A stretch of DNA of 13,334 bases from Modestobacter sp. (GTDB lineage Bacteria; Actinomycetota; Actinomycetes; Mycobacteriales; Geodermatophilaceae). The notes beneath the pieces were generated by a model. The model saw nothing but the letters and a program-made list of their open reading frames with translations. It searched no databases and was not told where the DNA came from. Shown here one piece after another: positions 1 to 6,105 of this stretch (position 1 is its first letter; each line of letters begins with the position of its first letter). The DNA lies in the NCBI GenBank assembly GCA_025966175.1, contig JAOPVN010000127.1, positions 1 to 13,334 on the forward strand, given 5' to 3'. A program made the position numbers and the translations under genes.

Positions 1-59
1 GGGGTGGCGAAGCCGAACCCCTTCTCGGCGTTGAACCACTTCACTGTTCCTTCGGGCAT
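1..59 (-). CDS. Cold-shock protein (CspA family), 5' end only
   Basis: The first 19 codons plus two bases are present; the rest lies beyond the left edge. The visible N-terminus reads MPEGTVKWFNAEKGFGFAT, the classic cold-shock domain start: the first beta strand GTVKWFN followed by the RNP1 motif KGFGF. CspA-family proteins are small (about 65-70 residues) single-domain proteins that bind single-stranded RNA and DNA and act as RNA chaperones in the cytoplasm. The ATG at 59-57 is preceded by AGGAG at 70-66, a strong ribosome binding site. The upstream 137 bp is non-coding up to the stop of the next gene and probably holds its promoter and leader. Identification is secure; which paralogue it is cannot be told from this fragment. 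Confidence 0.93.
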   Translation of the reverse strand, partial: MPEGTVKWFNAEKGFGFAT

Positions 60-126
60 TGCTCGCTCCTAGCTGAGGTCGTGCGTCGGGGTCCTGCCAG
101 AGCGCAGGGCCTTCCCGACGAACAGA

Positions 127-155
127 ACCCTAGCCGCTCTGAGGCCTTCGTGGGA
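127..155 (-). promoter_or_regulatory. Possible promoter of the cold-shock gene
   Basis: On the minus strand a TAGGGT hexamer (132-127) fits the actinobacterial -10 pattern TAnnnT and would place the transcript start near 120. This gives a leader of about 60 nt, consistent with the untranslated leaders often seen on cold-shock genes. The -35 position (about 155-150, TCCCAC) is weak. This is a pattern match only. Confidence 0.25.
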
Positions 156-206
156 ACCAGACTGCAGAAGTTCCTCGGCGATCCCTCGCGGAGTCGTCCC
201 GGGAGC

Positions 207-623
207 TCAGAGCAGGCGGCCGGAGGCGTCCACGGAGGCGTCCTCGGGCCATGCCCGGCGGGCGTAGGCGTTCTCGGCGTGGGCGTCCTTGGCGTAGGCG
301 TTGCCCACCGGTGCGCCGGCCGGCAGCGCCAGCGGCTCGGGGCGCCACGACGGCACGGTGATCGGCTCGGAACCGGTCCACTGCTCGGTCGCCAGCCGGG
401 CCTCCTCGAGCCGGACGGCCTGCAGGTGGCGCCGCCATCTGTGACCCAGCACGTCGATCGTCACCAGCGCGGCGACCAGGACAGCCACGGTGAGGAAGGC
501 GTTGGTCACTGCGGTCGCGACGTCCAGTGCGGTGATCGCCGGCCAGCTGACCTGCTCCAGCTGGTACCCGACGATCTCGATGACGACGTACAGCACGCCG
601 TACACCAGGAACGCGACCCTCAT
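207..623 (-). CDS. Small two-TM membrane protein with pentapeptide-repeat tail, function unknown
   Basis: A 138-residue protein that I cannot assign to a named family. Residues about 3-21 and 36-60 are strongly hydrophobic and should form two transmembrane helices separated by a short loop. A basic, amphipathic stretch follows (HRWRRHLQAVRLEEARLATEQW, roughly 61-82), then a proline- and alanine-rich tail. The tail contains three five-residue units, NAYAK, DAHAE and NAYAR, encoded by a 15-bp tandem repeat. ATG at 623 has a good ribosome binding site (GGAGAGG, about 638-632). It is transcribed toward the cold-shock gene with a 147-bp gap and stands alone. The membrane prediction is by eye. Confidence 0.75.
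   Translation of the reverse strand: MRVAFLVYGVLYVVIEIVGYQLEQVSWPAITALDVATAVTNAFLTVAVLVAALVTIDVLGHRWRRHLQAVRLEEARLATEQWTGSEPITVPSWRPEPLALPAGAPVGNAYAKDAHAENAYARRAWPEDASVDASGRLL
261..305. repeat. 15-bp tandem repeat, three units, inside the two-TM protein gene
   Basis: Three adjacent 15-bp units (261-275, 276-290, 291-305) share the core GGCGT(A/G)GGCGT. Because the unit is a multiple of three, copy-number change keeps the reading frame. On the minus strand they encode NAYAK-DAHAE-NAYAR. The middle unit has diverged most. Confidence 0.8.
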
Positions 624-769
624 CGCCCTGCCTCTCCTGCCGTGTGGACCGAACGGTTCCTCAACGACAGGTGGTACCCGGCACGCGAGCCCTGACCGGG
701 TGCGGCTGCTGCCCCGTCACCCGTCCGGGTGAGCGATCGGGGCGCGGGCCTCGTTGCACGCTGCACGGT

Positions 770-888
770 TCAGCTCGCCGGCACGCCGCGGTCGCCGAAC
801 TCGCGCAGCCGCGCCACGTGCGCCGTCCGTGCTGCCGGGCCAGCGGCAGGAGGTCATCGACGGCGCGATAGGTCAGCACCTACTTCAT
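770..888 (-). pseudogene. YciI-like domain protein remnant (nonsense codon plus frameshift)
   Basis: Reading from ATG at 888 gives M-K-stop-VLTYRAVDDLLPLARQHG. YciI (YCII/DGPF-type) proteins commonly begin M-K-Y-V-L-T-Y, so the TAG at 882-880 looks like a one-base change from a tyrosine codon. After about residue 20 the family-like reading moves to another frame, AHVARLREFGDRGVPA, which fits the next helix of a YciI domain (R-L-REF-x-x-x-G). That frame ends at a TGA (772-770). Nothing recognisable follows, so the C-terminal half is lost. YciI-like proteins are small ferredoxin-fold proteins of about 90-120 residues. It lies 57 bp downstream of the DUF5996 gene on the same strand. The short match makes the family call tentative. 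The remainder of 624-945 holds nothing I can recognise. Confidence 0.42.
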
Positions 889-945
889 GCCCGCGCATCC
901 CGGCCCATTCGGCGCGCGTGCGGCTCCTCGAACGGACCGTCGTCC

Positions 946-1869
946 TCAGCCCCGGTCGAGGGTCGGCCAGCCGCCGGCGGTGACCGCGGCGGAAGGGGTG
1001 GAGGTGAGGAAGTCCAGCAGCAGCCCGTCCGGGTCCGGCGCCGTCCGCACCTCGGCGTAGGGCAGGACGAACTCGCCCAGCCCCGCATCGAACGACGCGG
1101 TCGGCGGCGTGACCGGCCGGCTCCGGTAGCCGGGCGGCTCGGGGTAGGCGTAGGCGTAGAAGACGCCCTCGGACGCGCCTCCCGGCCAGTAGCCGCAGCT
1201 GGACACCTCGTCGCTGTAGGCCTCGATCATCACCCGGTCCGGGCAGTTCGGCACGCCGCCGGGGTGCCGCGGCGCTGGACGGCCGGAGAACCGGGTGACG
1301 GCGAGGTCGAAGGCGCCCCAGAAGAAGTGCACCGGGCTGGCCTTGCCGCGGAAGTCCCCGCGGAACCGGCTCAGCACCCGGTGGGCGCTGACCAGCGAGG
1401 TCCAGAACCGGTGCACCGCGTCCGGGTCGTAGCTGGCGTGCACGGCGTCCTCGTCGAACGGGATCACATCGGCGAGCTCGACCGGCACCGGGTGGATGGG
1501 CACGTCGAGTCCGAGCTCGCCCAGGTGTGCCCGGAACTCCGCGGTGAAGTCCGCGACGCTGCGGGGCTCCAGGGCCATCCGGCGGCGGCCACCCGTCGTC
1601 GTCCGGACGAGCAGCTCGTGCGCGGTCAGGTCGAGGACCACCTCGACGCCGAGGCCTCCGTAGGGCATCAACGAGGTGGTCAGCCCGACCGAGTCGACGT
1701 AGAGCGGGACATGCCACCAGTGGTTGACCGGCGGCGCCAGCGCGAGGCGCACCTTGCCGACCACCTGGGTCCACAGGTGCAGGGTGTCCCGGGTGTCCTG
1801 CCACTCCGTCAGCGGCAGGGCCGGCCAGGCGCTGGTGGGGTCCACGGTGACGGATCCGGCGTGGTCCAT
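946..1869 (-). CDS. DUF5996 family protein
   Basis: A 307-residue protein matching the DUF5996 family. It shows the family's N-terminal signature WPALPLTEWQDTRDTLHLWTQ (about 15-35) followed by VGKVRLALAPPVNHWWHVPLYV. A central GDFRGKASPVHFFWGAFDLAVTRFSGR segment follows (about 170-196), then the C-terminal HPGG and the EVSSCGYWPGG and YAYAYPEPPG segments that the family shares. There is no signal peptide or membrane segment, so the protein should be cytosolic. The biochemical role of the family is not established. ATG at 1869 lacks a clear ribosome binding site. A GTG eight codons in, just before DPTSAW, is a plausible alternative start. The length is usual for the family and the frame looks intact. 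Confidence 0.88.
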   Translation of the reverse strand: MDHAGSVTVDPTSAWPALPLTEWQDTRDTLHLWTQVVGKVRLALAPPVNHWWHVPLYVDSVGLTTSLMPYGGLGVEVVLDLTAHELLVRTTTGGRRRMALEPRSVADFTAEFRAHLGELGLDVPIHPVPVELADVIPFDEDAVHASYDPDAVHRFWTSLVSAHRVLSRFRGDFRGKASPVHFFWGAFDLAVTRFSGRPAPRHPGGVPNCPDRVMIEAYSDEVSSCGYWPGGASEGVFYAYAYPEPPGYRSRPVTPPTASFDAGLGEFVLPYAEVRTAPDPDGLLLDFLTSTPSAAVTAGGWPTLDRG

Positions 1870-1959
1870 CCAGCGATGGTGGCAGCTCGGCGGAGATGGA
1901 GGGGTCCCCGTTGCCCCCGCCGTCGTCCGGCACCGCCGGGTCGTCGTCCTCGGCTGGCT

Positions 1960-2243
1960 GGCGTGCCCGGGATGGCGCTGGGCGTCGGCATCCTGATCGA
2001 TGCCACCCTCGTGCCGGCGCTGCTGGTCCCGGCGCTGGTCAGCCTGCTCGGGCGGTGGAACTGGCGGCTGCCGGCCGGCTGGCCCGGGTGTTGCGGGTGC
2101 GGCCCTCCCCGGTCGCGGAGGCGCGCAGCGAGCCCGAGATCGAGGAACGACCGCTCACCCCGGCGTGGCCGCCGGACCGGGGGCGTCCTGCCCCTGGCGG
2201 TGCGGCCGGTGCCGACGCCGCCGCTCCCGGATCCGCCAGGTGA
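1960..2243 (+). pseudogene. C-terminal remnant of an MMPL/RND-type transporter, frameshifted
   Basis: From about 1960 one frame reads MALGVGILIDATLVPALLVPALVSLLGRWNWRLP, the signature of the last transmembrane helix of actinobacterial MMPL transporters (G-[VI]-L-[IL]-D-[AT]-x-[VL]-V-x-x-x-L-[VL]-P-A-x-x-x-LLGRWNW). Near 2070-2085 the recognisable tail moves to another frame, RLARVLRVRPSPVAEARSEPEIEERPLTPA, which runs to a TGA at 2241-2243. Full-length members have 700 or more residues; only about the last 70-90 remain, and no MMPL sequence is visible upstream in any frame. The remnant is on the strand opposite its neighbours and overlaps the 3' end of the dedA-type gene. It cannot be functional. 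Confidence 0.72.
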
Positions 2244-2811
2244 GGAAGCCGACGGCCACCAGACCGAGGAGGAGGTACGCGGACCACTGCCCCAGGCTGT
2301 GCTGCACCTGCGCATAGGACGCACCGGCCGCATAGCCGACCAGGACGACCACGGCCCCCCAGACGATGCCCCCGGCGGCGTTGTAGGCCAGGAACTTGGG
2401 ATACCGCATCCGGGCCGTGCCGGCCAGCGCGGGCATGACGGCGCGGAAGAAGGCCACCCAGCGGCCGAGGAACACCGCACTCCCGCCACGGCGGGCCAGG
2501 AAGGCCCGGGCGTCGTCGAGACGCTCGCGGCGGTTGTCGAACACCTTCAGCCCGAGGACACGCGATCCGAAGTGCCGGCCGACCTCGTACCCGACGCTGT
2601 CACCGACGATGGCGGCCAGCACGACCACCACGAGGACGCCGGCCAAGGAGACGTGGCCGAGCTTCGCGGCGACGCCGGCGAGCACGGCCACCGTCTCGCC
2701 CGGGAGCACGAACCCGACGAACAGCGCGTCCTCACAGAAGACCACCAGCCCGGTGACGAGCAGGACGATCCAGCCGGGGAGGTTCAGCAGTCGGTCCAGG
2801 ATGCTGCTCAC
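2155..2811 (-). CDS. DedA family membrane protein (VTT domain)
   Basis: A 218-residue polytopic membrane protein. Family hallmarks are visible: an early acidic residue in the first hydrophobic segment (FCEDALFVGFVLPGE, about 25-39), with the PGE motif of the re-entrant loop, and the arginine motif GRWVAFFRAVMPALAG (116-131, family pattern R-x-x-P-x-x-AG). F-x-x-YNAAGG-x-x-WG follows at about 140-152. DedA proteins are inner-membrane transporters or scramblases, and some recycle undecaprenyl phosphate or phosphatidylethanolamine. A basic C-terminal tail (RIRERRRRHR) follows the last helix. The start is GTG at 2811, overlapping the TGA of the decayed PAP2 gene by four bases (GTGA), so the two were once translationally coupled. 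The frame is intact. Confidence 0.92.
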   Translation of the reverse strand: MSSILDRLLNLPGWIVLLVTGLVVFCEDALFVGFVLPGETVAVLAGVAAKLGHVSLAGVLVVVVLAAIVGDSVGYEVGRHFGSRVLGLKVFDNRRERLDDARAFLARRGGSAVFLGRWVAFFRAVMPALAGTARMRYPKFLAYNAAGGIVWGAVVVLVGYAAGASYAQVQHSLGQWSAYLLLGLVAVGFLTWRIRERRRRHRPHRQGQDAPGPAATPG

Positions 2812-3152
2812 GACGGTCGGACCAGCGCCGGCACGCGTCGGCGGTCGGCCGGTCGGCCGCTCCAGCGCCGGGCGCTCAGCACCACAGCAGTGGCCGCGAG
2901 AGTGGACAGGACCAGCGTGTAGGACGCCAGGACGTCGGTGAGCCAGTGGTTCCCCAGGGAGCGGTGGCTCATTCCAGGACCCCGAGGGGGCTGGTCAGCC
3001 ACCCGAGCACGGGCCGGTCCGGTTTCGGCCAGCCCCTCGGCCCTGGCCACCCTGCCGAACAGCGCCGCCCACGCGAGCAGACCGACGCCCAGCCGGACCA
3101 CCGGCTTCCGGGCGTCCGCGACCCAGCCTGCGGGTCGGGCGGTCGGGGGCAC
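2808..3152 (-). pseudogene. PAP2-family phosphatase remnant with internal deletion and frameshift
   Basis: The open frame (114 codons) joins the two ends of a PAP2 (phosphatidic acid phosphatase type 2) membrane protein. The N-terminal part, PVVRLGVGLLAWAALFG followed by ARAEGLAET, continues into the family-like DRPVLGWLTSPLGVLE only after a one-base frame change near 3018-3022. The C-terminal part reads S-H-RSLGN-HWLTDVLASYTLVL. This matches the third PAP2 motif S-R-x5-H-x3-D except that the arginine is histidine. The KX6RP and PSGH motifs that form the rest of the active site are missing, so catalysis is not possible. Intact relatives have about 200 or more residues. The downstream stop still overlaps the dedA-type start, a relic of a PAP2-DedA operon. 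Confidence 0.75.
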
Positions 3153-3224
3153 CCACCCAGCATGACGGCCGAAGCTGAACGTCGCCTGACTGGTTCCTGG
3201 GTGGTCGGGGGAGTGGGTGACCGA

Positions 3225-3262
3225 GGGGCCCGGGCCCCCCCGGCGGGGCCATCCGCCGGGGG
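3225..3262 (-). terminator. Hairpin terminator downstream of the PepSY gene
   Basis: A perfect 10-bp stem, CCCCCGGCGG (3237-3246) and CCGCCGGGGG (3253-3262) with a 6-nt loop, lies 10 bp past the PepSY stop. It abuts a self-complementary GGGGCCCGGGCCCC (3225-3238). There is no T-run, which is common for intrinsic terminators in GC-rich actinobacteria. It probably separates the PepSY transcript from the DedA region; termination itself is inferred. Confidence 0.6.
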
Positions 3263-3271
3263 AGTCGAGGG

Positions 3272-3829
3272 TCAGTCCTGGGCGTCCCCGGCGGACTCGG
3301 GCTGGTCGGCGGCGTCGGCCGGGTCGTTGGCGTCCTGCGCCTGCTGGGCCAGGACGGTCGCGTTGCCGGCGTCCACCGTGACCTCGGTGACCGTGCCGTC
3401 GGCCGCGTTCACCTCGACGGTGTAGACGACGAAGCCGTTCTCCGTGTCGAGGCCGGTCTCGGCGACCGTGCCCGGAACGGCGGCCAGCGCCGCCTGCTCG
3501 GCCTGGGACTGGGAGACGGTGGCCAGCGCCTGGAGCGCCGCCTGCTCGGAGTTGTCGCTGGAGGAGTTCTCCTGGCCGTCGGCCTGCTCGGTCTCGGCGG
3601 GGGCCGCAACCGACCCGGTGAAGGTCGGGTCGGCCGTCTCCTGCTCGCTGCCGGCACCGCCGTCAGGACCGTCGGCGTGCTCGCCGTCGGACTGCTGCTG
3701 GTCGGCGCCCGCGCTGCTGGAGGGGGCGGGGCTGTTGCTGGCGGCGGCGATCGACGCCCCCCCACCCACGACCAGCGCGGCGAGGACCCCGGTGGCGGCC
3801 AGCTTGCTCTTGGTCAGACGCAGGTTCAT
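3272..3829 (-). CDS. Secreted or membrane-tethered PepSY-domain protein
   Basis: A 185-residue protein. ATG at 3829 follows a perfect AGGAGG (3840-3835) at five-base spacing, so I reject the longer open frame that starts near 3937. Residues 1-10 are basic (MNLRLTKSKL), followed by a hydrophobic stretch, AATGVLAALVVGGGASIAAA (11-30), that works as a signal peptide or N-terminal anchor. A long low-complexity linker rich in Ser, Gln, Glu, Asp and Gly follows (about 31-98). Residues about 99-163 form one PepSY domain (SQAEQAALAAVPG ... GFVVYTVEVNAADGTVTEVTVDAGNATVL). An acidic tail ends the protein. PepSY domains are extracytoplasmic modules, often found next to two-component systems in actinobacteria. 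Divergent placement from histidine kinase 1 suggests that it belongs to that regulon or modulates the sensor. Confidence 0.9.
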   Translation of the reverse strand: MNLRLTKSKLAATGVLAALVVGGGASIAAASNSPAPSSSAGADQQQSDGEHADGPDGGAGSEQETADPTFTGSVAAPAETEQADGQENSSSDNSEQAALQALATVSQSQAEQAALAAVPGTVAETGLDTENGFVVYTVEVNAADGTVTEVTVDAGNATVLAQQAQDANDPADAADQPESAGDAQD

Positions 3830-3905
3830 GTCTTCCTCCTTCGATCCGAGTCGCCGTCGTGACGTCTCGATGTCCCCACTCTGCGTCGGGGGTGCTGTGA
3901 CGGTG

Positions 3906-3929
3906 CTGAGGGCTGAGAGCCCTCTCAGC
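3906..3929. promoter_or_regulatory. Candidate response-regulator operator between PepSY and histidine kinase 1
   Basis: CTGAG (3913-3917) and CTCAG (3924-3928) are spaced 11 bp start to start, with another CTGAG at 3906-3910. The central part is also a perfect inverted repeat, GCTGAGAG-CC-CTCTCAGC (3912-3929). An 11-bp period is what OmpR/PhoB-type dimers contact. The same arrangement is found upstream of response regulator 1 and of the final GT2 gene. It could serve both divergent genes; binding is inferred. Confidence 0.55.
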
Positions 3930-3957
3930 TGGTCCACTCGCTGGCTGGTGGTCGCTC

Positions 3958-3963
3958 TACGCT
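3958..3963 (+). promoter_or_regulatory. -10 element for a leaderless histidine kinase 1 transcript
   Basis: TACGCT fits TAnnnT and ends six bases before the GTG at 3970. No Shine-Dalgarno sequence precedes that GTG. This layout implies that transcription starts at or near the start codon, as is common in actinobacteria. The 11-bp-period half-sites lie about 30 bases upstream. Confidence 0.4.
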
Positions 3964-3969
3964 GCGCCG

Positions 3970-5394
3970 GTGAACGCTCCCGTTCCGCGCGGAAGCGGAC
4001 AACAGCTTCAGCCGGCGGCCGGGCCGCGGCGCTCCCGCGTCGGGGTGCGGGTACGGGCGACCGCTGCGGCCGTGCTGGTCGTCCTGGTCGCGCTGCTGCT
4101 CGCCAGCGCCGTGCTGATCTCCCTGGTCGGGCGCACGGTCCGGGAGACGGTGACCACGGCGGTGCAGACCCGCGCCGAGCAGGTCGCCGCCGACGTGGCC
4201 GGTGGAGTGGGGGCGGCGCAGTTCGGCGGTTCCGACGACGGGGCGCAGGTGCAGGTCGTGTCCGGGAACCGGGTGGTCGCGGCCAGCCCCGGGCTCGCCG
4301 GGCTGGCTCCGCTGAGCGACGTGCGGCCGGCAGCCGGGTCGACGCTCACCGCCACCGTCGACGGGCGGCTGCTCGAGGAGAGCGGGGACAGCTACCGGCT
4401 GGTCGCGCTGGGGCTCGACCCGTCGACGGGCGCGGACCGGGTCATCGCCGTGCAGTCCCTGGCGGTGGCGGAGAGCACGCAGGACCTGGTGCAGCGCCTG
4501 GCGGCCATCGGCGTCCCGGTGCTGCTGCTCGTGGTGGGTGCGGCCACCTGGCTGTCGGTGGGCCGGGCGCTGCAGCCGGTCGAGGCGATCCGGGCCCGGA
4601 CCGCGCGCATCCAGGCAGCAGACCTGTCCGCCCGGGTGCCCGTCCCCGCCACCCGCGACGAGATCGCGTCCCTGGCGAACACCATGAACGCGATGCTGGC
4701 CCGGCTGGAGTCCTCGGCCCAGGCCCAGCGCGCCTTCGTCTCCGATGCCGGGCACGAGATGCGCAGCCCGGTGGCCGCCATCCGCACCGAGGTCGAGGTG
4801 GCCCAACGGGCCGGTGTCGGAGAGACGACGCTCAGCGACGTCCTCAGCGAGACCGGACGCCTGGAGCGCCTGGTCGACGACCTCCTCGTGCTGGCGCGGG
4901 CCGACGAGTCCCGGGTCCCGCTGCACCGGATGGACGTCGACCTCGACGACCTGATCGAGGCGGAGCGCGCCCGGCTACGGGACCGGGGAATCGCCGTCAC
5001 GGCCAGCGTCGGCGCCGCCAGGGTCGTCGGGGACCGGTCCGCGCTGGCGCGGGTGGTCCGCAACCTCGTGGAGAACGCGGCCCGGCACGCCGCCGGGCGG
5101 GTGCACCTGGCCTGCGGGACGGACAGCGCGGTCGAGGGGGCGGCCTGGCTGGAGGTCGACGACGACGGACCGGGCATCCCGCCGGCCGACCGGGAGCGGG
5201 TGTTCGACCGGTTCGTCCGACTGGACGAGGCCCGGGCCCGCGAGGACGGCGGCAGCGGCCTGGGGCTGGCCATCGTGCGCGAGCTCGTCACGGCCCACGG
5301 CGGTCAGGTGGATGTGCTCGACGGGGCCGTGCTCCCGGGCGCCCGGATCCGGGTCTGGCTGCCGGCTCAGCCGCCGTCGGGGGAGAACGCGTAA
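3970..5394 (+). CDS. Sensor histidine kinase 1 (HAMP-HisKA-HATPase)
   Basis: A 474-residue membrane sensor kinase. The first TM helix spans about 31-53 and the second about 178-197. Between them is an extracytoplasmic sensor region of roughly 120 residues with no recognised ligand fold. A HAMP region follows (about 198-250, RALQPVEAIRARTARIQAADLSARVP). The H-box is FVSDAGHEMRSPVAAI with His262 as the phosphorylation site; Ser replaces the usual Thr in HExRTP. The catalytic core is complete: N-box RNLVENAARHA (Asn369), G1 DDDGPGIP (397-404), F-box FDRF and G2 GGSGLGLAIV (about 427-436). It diverges from the PepSY gene and converges on response regulator 1, overlapping its 3' end by 28 bp. The likely cognate regulator is therefore encoded on the opposite strand, which is unusual. 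Confidence 0.93.
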   Translation: MNAPVPRGSGQQLQPAAGPRRSRVGVRVRATAAAVLVVLVALLLASAVLISLVGRTVRETVTTAVQTRAEQVAADVAGGVGAAQFGGSDDGAQVQVVSGNRVVAASPGLAGLAPLSDVRPAAGSTLTATVDGRLLEESGDSYRLVALGLDPSTGADRVIAVQSLAVAESTQDLVQRLAAIGVPVLLLVVGAATWLSVGRALQPVEAIRARTARIQAADLSARVPVPATRDEIASLANTMNAMLARLESSAQAQRAFVSDAGHEMRSPVAAIRTEVEVAQRAGVGETTLSDVLSETGRLERLVDDLLVLARADESRVPLHRMDVDLDDLIEAERARLRDRGIAVTASVGAARVVGDRSALARVVRNLVENAARHAAGRVHLACGTDSAVEGAAWLEVDDDGPGIPPADRERVFDRFVRLDEARAREDGGSGLGLAIVRELVTAHGGQVDVLDGAVLPGARIRVWLPAQPPSGENA

Positions 5395-6044
5395 CCGGCT
5401 CCCCGGACGGTCCGGATGCTCGACCGGCCGAACGGGAGATCGATCTTCTTGCGCAGGTAGGACACGTAGATCTCGACGTTGTTGACGTCTCCGTCGAACG
5501 CCTCGTCCCACACCGCATGCAGGATGTTGGTCTTGCTGAGCACCATGTCGGCGTTGCGCATCAGGTAGGTGAGCAGCTGGAACTCGCGCGGGGTGAGGGT
5601 GACCTCGGTCCCCGCCCGGGTGACCCGGCGGCGAGCCGGGTCGAGGACCAGGTCGCCGGCCCGCATGGTGGTGGGGCGGGCCGAGGCGGCGCGGCGCACC
5701 AGGGAACGCAGCCGGGCGATGAGGACGACGAAGGAGAACGGCTTGGTCAGGTAGTCGTCGGCGCCGAGGTCGAAGGCGTCGGCCTCGTCGTACTCGCCGT
5801 CCTTCGCGGTGAGCATGAGGACCGGGGTCCGCACGTCGGCCTCGCGCAGCTGCTCGAGCACCCGGTAGCCCTGGAGACCGGGCAGCATGATGTCCAGGAC
5901 GATGGCGTCATAGGCACCCGACATGGCGGCGTCCCGGCCACTGAGGCCGTCGTGCGCGACGTCGACGGTGAAGCCGTCCGCGCGCAGTCCGCGGGCCACC
6001 GACTGGGCGAGTCGGACCTCATCGTCGACCACCAGGACCTTCAC
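5367..6044 (-). CDS. Response regulator 1, OmpR/PhoB family
   Basis: A 225-residue DNA-binding response regulator. The receiver domain carries the acidic pocket Asp7-Asp8, phospho-acceptor Asp51 (IVLDIMLPG), Thr79 (LMLTAKD) and Lys101 (YLTKPF). The C-terminal winged helix is typical: GDLVLDPARRRVTRAGTEVTLTPREFQLL, the recognition-helix region NNVEIYVSYLRKKID and the end RTVRGAGYAF. I place the start at GTG 6044 because GGAGGA sits eight bases upstream and V-KVLVVDDE is the standard N-terminus. A GTG five codons upstream is possible. The tail overlaps the 3' end of histidine kinase 1, its likely partner by context. It lies 61 bp downstream of histidine kinase 2 on the same strand, so read-through from that operon is possible. 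Confidence 0.92.
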   Translation of the reverse strand: MKVLVVDDEVRLAQSVARGLRADGFTVDVAHDGLSGRDAAMSGAYDAIVLDIMLPGLQGYRVLEQLREADVRTPVLMLTAKDGEYDEADAFDLGADDYLTKPFSFVVLIARLRSLVRRAASARPTTMRAGDLVLDPARRRVTRAGTEVTLTPREFQLLTYLMRNADMVLSKTNILHAVWDEAFDGDVNNVEIYVSYLRKKIDLPFGRSSIRTVRGAGYAFSPDGG

Positions 6045-6082
6045 CGCGTCGTCCTCCACAGGGGCATGGTCACATCGTGGCC

Positions 6083-6098
6083 CTGAGGAGGTTCTCAG
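6083..6098. promoter_or_regulatory. Candidate operator upstream of response regulator 1
   Basis: CTGAG (6083-6087) and CTCAG (6094-6098) are 11 bp apart start to start, the same arrangement as at 3913-3928. The site lies about 40 bp upstream of the regulator 1 start, in the 61-bp gap after histidine kinase 2. It suggests that regulator 1 controls its own gene. No convincing -10 was found next to it. Confidence 0.5.
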
Positions 6099-6105
6099 TC
6101 AGCCG

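Noticed and set aside
717..732. Short inverted repeat TCACCCG-TC-CGGGTGA as a terminator or operator
   Set aside because: The two-base loop is too small for a stable hairpin and it does not sit next to the end of an intact gene.
661..879. Minus-strand frame from GTG 879 as a functional small gene
   Set aside because: After the VLTYRAVDD start it turns into Arg/Ser-rich text, and the family-like continuation is in another frame. It is better explained as a remnant.
754..2922. Very long plus-strand open frame (over 700 codons)
   Set aside because: It is antisense to the DUF5996 and DedA genes and its translation is low-complexity Arg/Gly/Pro text. Only the short MMPL piece inside it is recognisable. 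Long empty frames are expected at this GC content.
3830..3937. N-terminal extension of the PepSY protein
   Set aside because: It would place the signal peptide internally and cover the operator region. The ATG at 3829 has a perfect AGGAGG.
3444..6086. 880-codon plus-strand open frame across PepSY, kinase 1 and regulator 1
   Set aside because: It overlaps three clear genes in other frames and shows no domain, only composition-driven Arg/Gly/Ala runs.
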